This document shows positions 27,993 through 39,086 of a stretch of 64,000 nucleotides of DNA, piece after piece. Position numbers and translations under genes: made by a program. Source of the DNA: Paragonimus westermani. Lineage: Eukaryota; Platyhelminthes; Trematoda; Plagiorchiida; Troglotrematidae. Numbering within the stretch: the stretch's first letter is position 1; every line of letters begins with the position of its first letter. The notes under the pieces are model-generated. The model was not told where the DNA came from. It did not search any database and was given only the letters and a program-made list of their open reading frames with translations. The stretch spans positions 23,702 through 87,701 of the forward strand of contig QNGE01000999.1 in assembly GCA_008508345.1 (NCBI GenBank). The letters are read 5' to 3'.

Positions 27993-28222
27993 GCGTGCCT
28001 TGTTAATCCAAGAATACTGATAAAATCCATACTATAATATTCCAGACGACATTGGTTATAATCACATCGTCGTTGTTGGTTATCAGGGTAAATACGAAAT
28101 GGTATATATATACCATTTCGTATTTACCCTGATAACCAACAACGACGATGTGATTATAACCAATGTCGTCTGGAATATTATAGTATGGATTTTATCAGTA
28201 TTCTTGGATTAACAAGACACGC
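27993..28222. repeat. 230-bp near-perfect palindrome without spacer
   Basis: The two 115-base arms are reverse complements around a centre between 28,107 and 28,108 (core GGTATATATATACC). I find one mismatch, 27,998 against 28,217. Symmetry stops at both outer ends, and I see no flanking target duplication. It lies about 440 bases inside the Caspr-like intron, just after the donor. Transcribed RNA from either strand would fold into one long hairpin. It may be a fold-back element or an assembly/cloning inversion. Confidence 0.95.
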
Positions 28223-28664
28223 ATGAGCACATGTGTACTTTAACGATCTCAACATGCGCGCGGATCGACCAACACAAATTATACAGTATTCCACAACGTT
28301 TCAATGTGCAACAAATTTATCAAAATCAGCTATAGTCAGGTATCTGACACATCATTGGATAACGTTATTTATTTATGTGTTTTTTAAAAACTGCAGAGTA
28401 ACTCCAAAACAATACTGTGCACATCTAATATTACGAAAGTGTTTTAGAGGCTTCGTTTGTGGGGGTTAACTGCTCTTTCTGTGGCATCCCACAGAATTCA
28501 GCTGCATTCCAAAGTAGTGTGTGTCCAGTCGATCTTATCAGAAGACAGAATGAAAACAAATATACAAACAGAAACTCCCTGTGACCATCTTATTGTGAAA
28601 TTAAACATCTAGCTCTACTTTGTTCGGATGAAAATCAAAGTAAACATTAAAAATCAAACGTTAC

Positions 28665-28800
28665 CTCCAACAACAATGCCAGCTATCGCTCCAGCAGATA
28701 AAACTTCTGTGCTAGAGCCTCTGAAAAATTTAGCGAACGCAGTTTTGTAGTTGTTACTAGGCTCTAGTATGTTAACATTTCCATTCATTATTACACGGAA
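28665..28800 (-). CDS. Penultimate exon of the neurexin IV/Caspr-like protein
   Basis: On the minus strand the sequence runs from an AG at 28,802-28,801 to a GGAG/GTAACG donor. It is open for 45 codons plus one base. It encodes FRVIMNGNVNILEP, a hydrophilic linker with NNYKTAFAKFFRG and SSTEVLSAG, and then AIAGIVVG, the start of a membrane helix. The final single G joins TA of the exon at 13,125 to make Val, giving a continuous hydrophobic span of about 25 residues. The start of the exon may be the end of an extracellular laminin-G-type domain (the NG turn), as expected just before the membrane in Caspr proteins. The acceptor has a weak pyrimidine tract, so the 5' edge is less certain than the 3' edge. 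An in-frame TAG overlaps the acceptor, so the exon cannot extend further in this frame. Confidence 0.65.
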
Positions 28801-29607
28801 CTATCATTTCAATTTGAGCGCTATTTGGAGACCTACAGGAAATCAACATTTCGGAGTAGTCAAACAAGATATTCATTGTAAAATTTTAATGGGATTGACG
28901 AATACGTCTTTCATAAAGCTGCCCGAATGAAATTATATCGACGAGCACAGTGCGATAGGTTGTCACCCAGTCGTGTGGTTGGCATCCAACGGCAAAATAT
29001 TTGCATCGGTCTATTTATTCTTTGAATGATGCTTACAAATCAACATACAAGACAACACAATTTGAAAGTTGCTGCTGAGTTGGAGATTTGAAGATTTCTG
29101 TAGATGGTGGATGGAGCTAGAAGGTGACCTCTTTCGGGGTTTCCGTCCTCGAGACAAGAAATCTCCTGGCTAGTTACACATTACAGATTTGCTTGACTGT
29201 GCCACGGGATTGAAATGTGAAAAGGTCAAATGCACACATACTTCTATTATGTACATGAGTCTATGAATCGTAATGAAACTATATGGGCTACTCGACAGAC
29301 AAACACACGCACGCAACTGGTTAATGTAAAAAGCTAGGATTTACCTAAGGAACTGAGATGCAATTTCAGGAGAACGTTGGACACAGGTGCCCTCGTACCA
29401 CCCAAAGTGTGCTTTTGCAGGACCATCCAGGCCCTGTAAACTCGTATCAAAAGGACGGGCTATGCTGTGCCTGATATCCGCTGGAATGAGTATTTGGTTT
29501 TAAGTAGTGGTCTGTGAGTGAGAAAGTAAATGGTTCAAAATCTTCGTAGTTATGAATATCAATATTAAGCTGCCTGTCCGTCTGCGACGTCCTCTGGAAG
29601 AAGGATC
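28801..29607. other. Intronic or unassigned sequence
   Basis: No supported exon. Part of 29.4-29.6 kb may be the far 3' end of the CR1-like relic that follows, but the frame is lost. Confidence 0.4.
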
Positions 29608-30420
29608 TTATTCGCGAAGTATGGTTCGACACTCATCCCCCAAACTTCTTTCGTTCCAAAAATAAAATTGTCTTTCTTTAGATTGGTAGGCTAAACTACA
29701 TCTGTTTACCCTAAGTGAGGGTAATAGGGTGTTGTGCAGATTTCTGAGATACAATATATCGAAGATGTTAAACAGATAATCAAATAGAACCAGTGTATCA
29801 TTTATTTTTTCGACGTTTGCCTGAGTTTTGCAACCATGGCAGGTTAGCGTTGAAACGGTGTCAAGATCCATTTCACTATCATTAACCTTGAGCTGTACTC
29901 CGCCAAGAAAGTAAGGGAAGCTATGCTAATGTTCGATATGCATCACTTCGCACTGGCCGATATTGAACTTCATAATTTTTTTTCTGAGGAGACTGGCGAA
30001 TGGCACCAATATGGATTTGAACAACGTTAGCGCCACCGTTGCCGTGAAGATCAAGCCATACTCTGATGTCGCTTACAAACAACAGAATAGAGATACCCTA
30101 CAGAAGATTGGTCACTGACGAGGACAGAGCCCCGAAGAACTCTGTTGGGATTGAGTGGCCAACTCTCACACTGTGAGAGGAACTTGCTAAATAAGATTCA
30201 GGTCAGCGGGGAAAGTTGCTTTCAAATCCGTCACCGTTGAGTGTCCAGTGAAGTATAATGATTTACAGGATCAAAGGCCTTGAAAAGTCAAGATACACCA
30301 CTTCAGCCCTTTCGCCACTAGGAGGATTGAGGGTCCATGGGTCCACAGTTGACAGCAGATGTGTGTTGAGACTAGCTACGAAAATGCTGTGCGGCCACTC
30401 CGGTGATGAAAGATAACTAG
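29608..30420 (-). pseudogene. CR1/Jockey-like reverse transcriptase relic
   Basis: Minus-strand fragments in changing frames spell a non-LTR RT in the correct order. First comes LLSTVDPWTLN with GERAEVVYLDFSR (RT motif A, Asp present; about 30.36-30.27 kb), then RGSVL (remnant of the PQGSVLGP motif; about 30.14 kb), then MKFNIGQCEVMHI and FPYFLGGVQLKV (thumb-side block; about 29.97-29.90 kb), then an 87-codon frame at 29,871-29,608 starting MDLDTVSTL. The YADD/FADD motif cannot be found in any frame. Several frameshifts and stops separate the blocks, so it is dead. It lies in the presumed intron upstream of the 28.7-kb exon, on the same strand as that gene. Family-level assignment is firm, clade-level assignment less so. 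Confidence 0.7.
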
Positions 30421-33400
30421 AGAGGGTATCATATAATGTCATTTCGAAGATCTACCACGCAAATCATATGTGGGAATCGAACGGTATTTGCAAGCCTGGC
30501 TGCGATGTCAACCGTTGTGGACGGTGTTCGCATTAGCCGTTTTTTTGCCTTCGATCACCGTTTTTGAAGTGATGGTGTGTGCGCACACGTTACCTAATAG
30601 GGTGACAAAATGTGTTACCCCATGAGAAAAGATTAAATGTAGTATTTGGTCTAATCCGGACGACGTGGAATGAACTTTCAAAGCCTTGTTAACACAGCAC
30701 CACCCGTGGCATTAGCCACGGAAATCCTCCATGGATGTCAACCATGCTCACCGCTGAACAGTTCGGTATTGCCTGCAAACACAATGCTGTAGAAGCCAAG
30801 TAAAAGTTCAGAAGCCCCGTCGCCTTAGCTCAAAAAGCCCTGCGATTCGGTCAGCCGGGGCACACCAGCCTTATCAATTCGGGTGTCTGAGGCAAATTTG
30901 TTTGGACTTTCTCGGCCGTCGTCAATACACTGGGTCCGGCGTCTTCAAGATTCCAGCCGATTTCCCCGGGCTAGTTTGGTGGACCGATTTTGAAGTCCAG
31001 ATGATGAGTATCTAGAGCCTCTGGTGTTTTAAACCAAGCCGATGGCATATATTTTATGCTGATCATCTTCACTGTCCTTGACAAGAGTTAGAACCACGGC
31101 CTACGGCGGTTGGTGAGGTGAGTGATATGGACTAATCTGTGGCCTCATGAATGCTATCAGTGAGTAGGACGCACATACCTTCAGCAGACATAAACCAGTA
31201 GGTTTGAGCCCGCGGAAATCAGCAGGGGATGCATCAGGCCAAATTGTCCTGATAACCTTGAGGACTCTTTTGGAACTGTTTCTCAGTGAATCAAGCTTTG
31301 TACCACAGATGAAGTTGAAGATCGTTACAGTGTGATCTTTTCAACCGAGCAGGACGATCATTATCACATTATCTATCAATAATTCCTTAGCGAAGACCAC
31401 CCAAGTTAGATAAAGGGGTCTTTGCACTATCTAGTATAGTCAGTGACATGTTCTGTGTAGCCAGGAACCGCAGGTGTGGTCGGGAATGAGCATGCTGAGC
31501 ACTACTGAGGCTTCTGCGGGAACAGAACCGGAATTTACTGTGTGGGAGAATAAGGACATTCACTATTTAAGCACATGGGTTGCTTAAGGTGGATATAGAG
31601 TGTGGCCTGAACGGGGTTGCCATATCACATCCAAAACAGCGGCGAAAAAGACGATAACTTACGCCAACCAACCAACCATGCAGGTCGGAGAGTGCAGTGA
31701 CAAAAAGACAGATTCAAAAATAACAGTGAGCAGTGTGTTTGGCAGGGACCCGTCACGAAGAAGCTGCATACAAAAGAAAGCATCGCCATTCCCATCCACT
31801 GTTTTATCGTTCCGAACAGCGAATGTGTCTCACGTATCAAGTCCAAGTTCTAGATGTTCTGGCGATGGCCACGACACACTATTCTTAATGGTAGATAAAT
31901 CGTTAGACGGAAAACAGCACAGAGTTCAGTTAGTTTTTTGGCCAGGCGTTGAGTGTTCCTACAAGCACGTTGGGCAGCTTTTACTTTGAAAGAATATCGG
32001 TTTCAGAAGGACGCCGGGCATGTCAGCGAATGTGCCGCAGACTCTGACTGGGGCGAGTGATATACGTTTATCTAGGACTGTAGGTTTATTGAGGAAACCA
32101 TTAACCAAATAGCTCGTATAGAGCAGTCAAAAGTGGATATGATGCTTTTGAAATCTGGCTGGGTCCGCTATGGGAAAGCCGAGGTACATGTGCAGCCAGT
32201 TCAGGGTTAGTCGCGTCAGTTTTCAAGGCCAGTGGTATAGAATTATGTGATAAAGAGCTGGGGCTCAGGGTGCGCATTGTTTTGCGAATTACATCTAAAT
32301 TTTTGAAATACGCAGGAATCATCCACCGAACTAAGTCGTTTCTCTGTTGTCGTCACACATATCTGACACATTTCTGATAATCATCTGATGAGAATCAACA
32401 ACCGCGATTATATAGTTGGTAGCCAGTTATCACAAAAGCGGCTCACTTCACGAAAGTCGCGATATACTGAACAGTCACCGTGAGAACCCACTTCAAAGGT
32501 TGCTAATGTAAAGGTACGGGTCAATGAACCAACGAATGAATGCCACCTAACAATTCTTCTGCAGTTGCCGTTCCAGATATGCAGTTGAAGGATGTTAACG
32601 AACAAATGGGAGTAAGACGCGCACTGAAGAATTGCACCTATAAGGTCAGCAAACTCCCCAAATCCCGTTTGTAATTGACCTGTAGACTAGACTGAATAGA
32701 GCGAAAGGGTTGTGCCCAGTGCTTGTAATGTACCACACACAACACAAACGCCGTCCTCGTGAATTGTTGTTCTTATTGTTCCTGTGTTTTGCTGAGTGAC
32801 TGATTGTTGTGTTTTGGGACTGCTGCACGTAGTTACGTTGATCTACACACTCGTTTTCGTTCCAGCACGCCAGTACGCACCAAAGATTGTCCAGATCTTA
32901 TACGTATTGGACTAACTAGACTTCTCAGGTTCATAGTGCGCGTGCAACGAAAATACGTACCGGCCACCTTTTGTTTGCTCACTCTGAACAAAGCTTTTTT
33001 GTCAGGCATATGCTAAAATTAAAGCGGGATGGTACTTTCTCTTGACCACAAATATCAGGCCACAATTCACGTTCTTGAGAACACGCTAGTGGTCCTGTTC
33101 TATGACGACGTTCGACTTGGCGGCACAACACTTAGTTTTAGTGACAAGCATACCATCAACCGGAGGAACGTGACGGTAACTGAACGTTAGCCTTAACTAA
33201 CGCATATGGCTCATCTGGTGTGATTAACGTAAACCAAGTTGGGTGATGCACACAAGCGCTGACAGCATCGTTGTGATGCGCGCAGATTTCGCAGGCTGGA
33301 CCCCCAGTGATGAGCACTGAAGTGTCGCAGTGCCCGATAAATTAGCATGGATTTTCCCTCAGGATCAACAACCGTCGTGGTCAAGTTGGATGCGGTACCA

Positions 33401-34096
33401 TTTGACCGCAGTCAGTGCACACTACAGATCTTGAGAGACACTCAGGAACCCGGAACCAAATCTTCGCGACGCATGATCACCCACACGTAGAATCAGACAA
33501 CACAAGCCACAAATAGACTGTTCGAGAGATATACACTATGAGGAAATCATAGTAGCCAGGGCTAACGATTTACGTCGTGGTTAAAGCAAACTTCTAGGTC
33601 ATACGAAACCAACAGTTCAGTGCACGAGCACAAGACAAAATAGCAGTGAAGTGGAAGAGTCTAGACCCAACAAAAAATAAACATCTGTCAAGAAATTTGT
33701 GCCGAGCGCAGAGTATGGAGAGATGTGATTATTTGATTCGGGTGAGAAAAAGTGGAAATCTGCAGAGTTCACTGTGTAACATTATGCTGGTCGACATTCT
33801 TTCTAGGTTGTTTTATTATTATTCTCATTTTTACTGATTTATAAAACTACTACACGAGGATCACGCCGCAGGATCAATCTGGCAGGATTCCGTTGGCTTG
33901 TCTCATTCGGTACGCGGTGGGCACATGCTCGTCTGGTGTATATTCACCAAAAACAGTGCGAAACAACTGTGTAATTAACGCATCTTTCAACTACGTGGCA
34001 AATTTAAAAATGTAAAAACATACTGGGCAAATAAGATCGAAAGCGTTTTCAAAAAGGCCACTAAGGGCGCGATTAACCAGCCCGGGAAATGACACC
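30421..34096. other. No gene supported; moderately GC-richer stretch
   Basis: The sequence becomes less AT-rich than the first 29 kb. The longest frame (129 codons, 31,600-31,989 plus) is Ser/Lys/Thr-rich with no recognised domain. A minus-strand frame at 32,408-32,605 includes RWHSFVGSLTRTFTLATFEV, which could be a laminin-G strand but is too short to call. Part of 30.4-31.5 kb may be the 5' part of the CR1-like element. No splice-bounded exon is convincing. Confidence 0.4.
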
Positions 34097-34395
34097 TGTA
34101 GCGACCCTTTTGTTTATTGCTAACTGCGTTGAAGTTACGGATAGCACTTATATTCTTCCTCCTCCCCACATTTTATACGCGCTTAAACGGTTGTTCGAAC
34201 GAGTATGGTTACCGGCACGTCACCCGCGCACTCGAACTTATCTGCTTCCGTGCCTGCTTGCTTGAAGTTTTGCTGTATTAAAGTTTTATATCGTTCTTCG
34301 CTCGCTATCGTCGATTTTACGTGTCGGCAATATATTTCTCGTCTATTCGTTGCGGTGTTCGTGGCTGACCGACCATAGCCCATCTGAACCTTACA
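34097..34395 (+). repeat. 5' LTR
   Basis: Starts TGTAGCGACCC and ends CTTACA (TG...CA ends). It aligns over its full length with 39,087-39,386. It contains ATTTTATACGCG, a possible TATA region, and GTATTAAAG, a possible polyadenylation signal. Confidence 0.93.
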
Positions 34396-34398
34396 AAT

Positions 34399-34409
34399 TG
34401 GTGAGCCCG
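34399..34409 (+). promoter_or_regulatory. Primer binding site, tRNA-Trp type
   Basis: TGGTGAGCCCG begins three bases after the 5' LTR. It differs at one position from the complement of the tRNA-Trp 3' end (TGGTGACCCCG), the primer used by CsRn1-type elements. Confidence 0.7.
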
Positions 34410-34539
34410 TTTCGCATATTTATATCAGTGTATACCTAAGTTCAATTTTTCTCTCCCATCGTTACTTTTATGGTGCGAATATCGCGTATATTGCGCATAT
34501 ATATAAATTTATATATGCGTTTTTATTCGCTCGGTCGCT

Positions 34540-35395
34540 ATGGACACTAAAGAGGTCATGTCCGAATTCTCGTCTTCGGTATGGTTGATCACACTAGCTG
34601 TCCGCGCTTTCAGGTATCTCGGTCCAGAGCTGTGGTTCGCTGTGCTGGAAATAGAGCTCAGCAATCGGCACATAACAAACGACTCGGACAAGTTTTGCGG
34701 CTTATACCGCGTCTTCTCCGAGATATGCTGACCGTGATTGGTGATATCTTGGGTCGACAACCGACCGTTATGAGTCCCCTAAGCAAATAATGCTTGATTT
34801 AAAACAGTCATACGGTAAAATGCGTTTGGAACAACTGTTTCAACGGCTACAGTTGGGGGACAGGAAGCCGTCGGTTCTTCTTCGAGAGATGCGACATGTA
34901 GTAGGCAAATCACAGTTGTCTGAATCGTTTTTGCAGGAGTTGTGGATACAAAGATTGCCTGAGTACACACAGGGGCTACTTTTCGTGTTACTCTGACGTT
35001 CGTTAAGTGACCTAGCGGTTTCCGCCGACGCAATACATGAGCGTTTCCGAGGCACAGGGCAGCAAGCAGTGGTTGGGCAAATGGTTAACTCGAACAGTCA
35101 GGCAAATAATTTGTTGTCCACGAAGGACGCCGAAATAGCAAGCTTGCGGAAATTATTAGGATGCCGTGAACGCGACCCTTCAGAAACAAACGCTGATATA
35201 GCTCAGTTGCGTCATGAACTGGCTGATCTTGCTAGCATTCAACGTAACAGGTCACCATCTAGAATTCCTCCAACGCGCGCCCGATCACCGCTTGGACAAA
35301 AAACTGGCGGTGTATGTTAATGTCATAAGGTGTGTGGCGAAAACGCTAGACGATGCCGATTGCCATGTAGCCATCGTGCTAACAAACGTTTAAAC
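34540..35395 (+). pseudogene. gag: gag of the CsRn1-like element, broken
   Basis: Begins at ATG 34,540 (MDTKEVMSEF). PELWFAVLEIEL belongs to the capsid-like N-terminal block of this clade. The reading frame changes between about 34,730 and 34,765. The next frame carries SYGKMRLEQLFQRLQLGD and the LLREMRHVVG block, is stopped by TGA at 34,994, then continues with a hydrophilic, coiled-coil-like stretch (34,997-35,317). A TAA at 35,318 falls immediately before CHKVCGENARRCRLPC, inside the Cys/His nucleic-acid-binding motif typical of CsRn1 Gag. Gag would form the virus-like particle and bind RNA; this copy cannot make an intact protein. Confidence 0.85.
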
Positions 35396-35479
35396 TAATA
35401 GGCGTGTGTGTTCTAGCGACGACAGCCACAGGCCAAACAAACGGCATTCGCCTTACTTCTGAGGGATTTAACCTCTAAA

Positions 35480-35650
35480 ATGCTCTTTGCAATCGACACA
35501 CGAGCGGAGGTTAGTGTCATCCCGCATTCAGTAATGGATGCGCGATCAGAATCCAGCACAACTGTCCAAGCTGCGAACGGTACACCCATTGGAACCTTCG
35601 GTCATCGGCTGTTGAATTTCAGTTTGGCCTTAGACGCGATTTTCCCTGGG
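35480..35650 (+). pseudogene. pol: Aspartic protease part of pol, broken
   Basis: Contains AIDTRAEVSVIP, the retropepsin active-site block. The usual DTG/DSG triad reads DTR, so the glycine needed next to the catalytic Asp is lost. ANGTPIGTFG and LLNFSLALD follow, as in gypsy proteases. The frame shifts near 35,650 into the RT frame. The enzyme would cut Gag-Pol into mature proteins; this copy should be inactive. Confidence 0.85.
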
Positions 35651-35657
35651 TTTTCAT

Positions 35658-36732
35658 GTGGCCGATATTCCTTTCCCTATCGATGGTATCGACTTTTTCC
35701 CACATTTCGACTTACTGGTCGACGCACGTCGATCGCGTCTGATCGATACCTCGACAAAGCTAAACGTTTGGGGCAAGCCTTCGAACGTGGCTGTGATCAG
35801 TCCTATGCTAGCCAATCCCTTAGTTCGCGAGCCTTACGGGGAACTTCTATCCGAATTCCCTCAACTGATCAGCCCCGCTAACGAACTACCTGCCGTGACA
35901 ACCGACGTCGCGCATCACGTTGCCACACGAGGGCCGCCAGCTCGAAGTCGTCCATGCCGCTTAGCTCCCGGTAAGCTCAAAATAGCCCGAGCCGAATTCG
36001 AGCATATGCTCCAACTCCGCATTATCCGTCCATCCAATAGTCCGTGGGCTTCGCCATTGCACATGGTGCCTAAAAAGACTGATAACGACTGGCGCCCGTG
36101 CGGCGACTATCGAGCGTTTAACAACGCAACCACTCCCGATAGGTATCCAATTCCCCACATTCAGGACTTGACGGCAAACCTGTCGGGAAAACAGATATTC
36201 ACAAAAATCGACCTAGTGCGCGCTTACAACCAGATTCCTGTAGCCCCAAAAGACGTCCCAAATACAGCGGTCATAACACCATTCGGACTTTTAGAATTCT
36301 TACACATGCCTTTTGGTCTGGGCATAGGATCGGGCTTTCCAACGTTTTATTCACGACGTGTGTCGTGGACTGGACGGTGTTTATCTGTACTTAGATGGTA
36401 TCTTGGTGGTTAGCTCACCGCAGGAGAAACATTGAGTACACTTGCGTTCATCATTCACCCGGTTGTCGCATCATGGGGTGACCATACACCTAGCTAAATG
36501 CACTTTCGGAGCGTCGCGCGTGGCTTTTCAGGGTCACAGTATATCCGCGAACAGGATCGAACCTCTTCCCGACAAAGTACAGGCAATAGTGGACTACCCG
36601 GAGCCCACATCGTTCAAACAACTTCGCCGTTTTGATGACTTAGTGAATTTTTACCGTCGTTTCATCCCTAACTGTGCCCGTCTAATGAAACCGTTCACCG
36701 ACCTACTCAGAGGTAAGGCACCTTCATTCTAA
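35658..36732 (+). pseudogene. pol: Reverse transcriptase part of pol, broken
   Basis: The first frame (35,658-36,413) carries the gypsy RT blocks in order: MLQLRIIRPSNSPWASPLHM, WRPCGDYRAFN, DRYPIPHIQDL, FTKIDLVRAYNQIP (motif A, Asp present) and TPFGLLEFLHMPFGL. A frameshift near 36,340 separates the next block, where the YLDD active site reads YLDG, so one catalytic Asp is lost. After a stop near 36,432 the thumb/connection region continues (36,442-36,732) with HGVTIHLAKCTF, FQGHSISANRI and LRRFDDLVNFYRRFIPN. This enzyme would copy element RNA into DNA; this copy is inactive. Confidence 0.92.
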
Positions 36733-37290
36733 TTCCCGACGGCTGCAAAAATGGCCTTCATTAATTTAAAAAGGTCTATCGCCGATATAGCATCGCAGTC
36801 GCTTCATCATCCAGTTGCTCCATTGGCACCGAGCGTGGATGCATCAGACGTGGCTGTAGGGTTGGTTCTGCAGCAGCAACTCGGTGCCCACTGGTGCCCA
36901 CTAGACTTTTCTCTCTGAACGGTTACAACCCAATGGGGCGCGGTATAGTGCTTTTGGGAAGGAGCTGTTAGCGGTATATCTCGGTATCCGCCATTTTCGA
37001 CATGTCCTTGAAGACAGGGACTTTATCATATTCACACACAACAATCCGCTAACGCACGCGTTACGCTCGACTACGGACAACTATTTTCCCAGAGGGACCA
37101 GACACCTGGATTATATCCCTCAGTTCACGACCGATATTCGTCATATTTCAGGTATTGCGAACCCAGTCTTCGATCTTCTCTCGCGCACTAATGCTGCACC
37201 GAGCACGACAGAAAGCTCAGTAGAGCTGGCGGCAATCGCAGCCGCACAGGACAACGACCCAGAGATAGAACAACTCCGCCGGTCCAGTTT
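36733..37290 (+). pseudogene. pol: RNase H part of pol, broken
   Basis: After a stop at 36,730 the frame resumes with APLAPSVDASDVAVGLVLQQ (first RNase H Asp region). A frameshift near 36,910 follows, then NGARYSAFGKELLAVYLGI and HVLEDRDFIIFTHNNPLTHA, where the TDH/TDN of active copies reads THN, and RHLDYIPQFTTDIRHISG. It would degrade the RNA strand of the RNA/DNA hybrid. At least one catalytic residue is altered and the frame is interrupted. Confidence 0.8.
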
Positions 37291-38545
37291 CCTTAGGTAA
37301 GAAAGTGTTTTCATGAAATCCTCCGGTGGTATGATTATTTGTGACACTTCACAAGGCATCCCTCGTTCGGTTATCCCATTGGCCTTCCACCGCCGAATTT
37401 TAAATACGCTGCACATGTCTCACCCTGGCATACGTACAGCAGTCAAAATGGTCATGCAGCGCTTCGTCTGGCGCAAAGCCGATCGCGACGTCCGCACATG
37501 GGCGAAGGCGTGCATACACTGCCAGCAGTCTAAGATCCATCGTCACACGCGTACCACAGTGGAAAGTTTTGCAGCTCCCGATGAGCGTTTTTATCATGTA
37601 CATGTCGACCCGGTCGAACCCCTGCCAACTTCGGATGGGTATACTTACATTCTGACATGCGTAGACAGATTTACACGTTGACCAGAGGCTAAACCAATTC
37701 CGAATTGCTCGTCGAAAACCGTCGCAGAGCATTCTTGTAACGTTGAATCGCTCAGTTTGGTTGCCCTGCTGTAGTGACTACCGATCGCGGGTCACATTTT
37801 GACTTGGCCTTCACTTCACTCCTCGGAGCACTACGCTGTAGTAGAATTCGCACAACAGCTTACCACGCGGTAGCCAACAGGTTGGTTGAGCGTTTCCATT
37901 GACAATTGAAAAGTTCACTATCCGCCAGCAACAACCCCTTATGGCACGAGGTTTTGCCACTAGTCTTGTTAGGTATCCGTAACACGCTGAAGGCAGACCT
38001 GCATACCACCCCCGCCCAGCTAATCTATGGGTGTTCCTTACGTTTACCCGGCGGGTTGGTTGCCCCACGGGTAACGGGAACTATCAACTTCGCGGATTAC
38101 GGCGAGCGGTTAGCCTAACACATGAGGCGACCCCGACTACTTCCACCGAGAGAACAGACGACGCCAACGTACGTACATCCTCGTCTGTCAACTTGTCCTC
38201 ATGTTTTGGTCCGTGCGGTTACTCCTCGACGACCTTTGTACCCGCCGTATACCGGACCGTTCCGCGTACTCGCACGGTATGCTATGGCATTCGTGTTGGA
38301 ACGCAATATTAAACACGAGGTCATCTCTATCGATAGACTGAAGACAGCGTTTATAGAGGTACCCGATAAGGAAAATGGTTCGCAAGCAGCAACGCCCTCT
38401 TTGGGCGGTACACTACCTAAGGTTGGTACAGAATCGGTTTCAGATGCGACTCCGCCTGCCTCGACGGAGCCAAGCCACCAGAGCAGACGCGGGTGAGATT
38501 TGCGGGGGCCAGTGCGATTCGCAGATTACGTGGACGTCCGCCGTG
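37291..38545 (+). pseudogene. pol: Integrase part of pol, broken
   Basis: A zinc-binding N-terminal region (LHMSHPGIRTAV, then ACIHCQQSK) is followed by the catalytic core: VHVDPVEPLP (first Asp), TYILTCVDRFTR, a stop at about 37,679, then TTDRGSHFD (second Asp) in another frame and ANRLVERFH (Glu) before a stop at about 37,901. The next frame (37,906-38,118) holds LLGIRNTLKADLHTTPAQLI. After another stop, 38,122-38,496 carries the C-terminal PPYTGPFRVLAR and HEVISIDRLKTAFIE, typical of this clade. The three catalytic residues survive, but stops and frameshifts prevent a full protein. Confidence 0.9.
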
Positions 38546-39086
38546 GCTAATTTTTGTTGTCACAATTCCTTACCAAGTTGATTTTAGATGGCCTGACCTA
38601 CAGCAGACTGTCGACGAGACGTTTTCTTTGGAAAAGCAAAAGAAAGCCGTATTTTGTTGGACATCATGGAATAAGAAATCTCGGTGAGGTTATCGTTTTC
38701 AGTTTGTGAGCACTGTACATTCTAGATACCTGGAATTAACCATCTACCATCTACATGGGACACTGAGGGCGTGCGTTGCAAAAAGACGCTGGAAAGCCCG
38801 AATTCATGTGAAGATTGCTTACGATGGACGTGAACAAGGCTACGGCCTTACTAGGCCGATCACAACGTGTCTGTTCTCAATTCCCCTTCTGCCTACAACT
38901 ACCAGCTGGTCCAACCATTCCCCCCAACCATTTTCAACTGTTTCCCCCCTTTCCACTGGACGTGGACGCGAGTTGTGTGGCAGGAATAAATTGGACAATT
39001 CATGCTCGAGTCAACGGTTCCAGGTAACTGAAAAACTCTTACATTATGGGAGTCAACACTCTGGTTGTCTTCTAGCGGGGGATCTC
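38546..39086 (+). other. Pol tail to polypurine tract
   Basis: Mostly non-coding interior of the LTR element. The 188-codon frame beginning at 38,706 runs across the tract and into the LTR and has no Pol or env-like motif, so I do not count it as a gene. A short purine tract, AGCGGGGGA at 39,074-39,082, lies four bases before the 3' LTR and is the likely plus-strand primer. Confidence 0.6.

Larger units (their letters stand above)
13126..28664 (-). other. Intron of about 15.5 kb in the Caspr-like gene
   Basis: Bounded on the minus strand by the donor GTAACG at 28,664 and the acceptor TTTTTCAG ending at 13,126. The two flanking exons join in phase within a Val codon and rebuild one continuous transmembrane helix, which argues for direct splicing. 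The intron contains SINE-like relics at 16.8 and 23.9 kb, a hammerhead-type repeat at 23.3 kb and a 230-bp palindrome at 28.0 kb. Open frames inside it, including 102 codons at 13,537-13,845 and 102 codons at 17,052-17,360 (both plus), show no motif. A minus-strand stretch near 19.73-19.93 kb has a good acceptor (TCTTCTTTCAG) but no recognised protein. Confidence 0.6.

Noticed and set aside
31600..31989. 129-codon plus-strand frame
   Set aside because: Fairly long, but Ser/Lys/Thr-rich without any recognised domain, and a 73-codon frame overlaps it on the other strand. Not enough to call a gene.
34494..34519. AT-rich palindrome near the gag start (CGCATATATATAAATTTATATATGCG)
   Set aside because: Short, low-complexity TA-rich inverted repeat in the leader of the LTR element. 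It may be a promoter-like or structural feature but is easily produced by chance.
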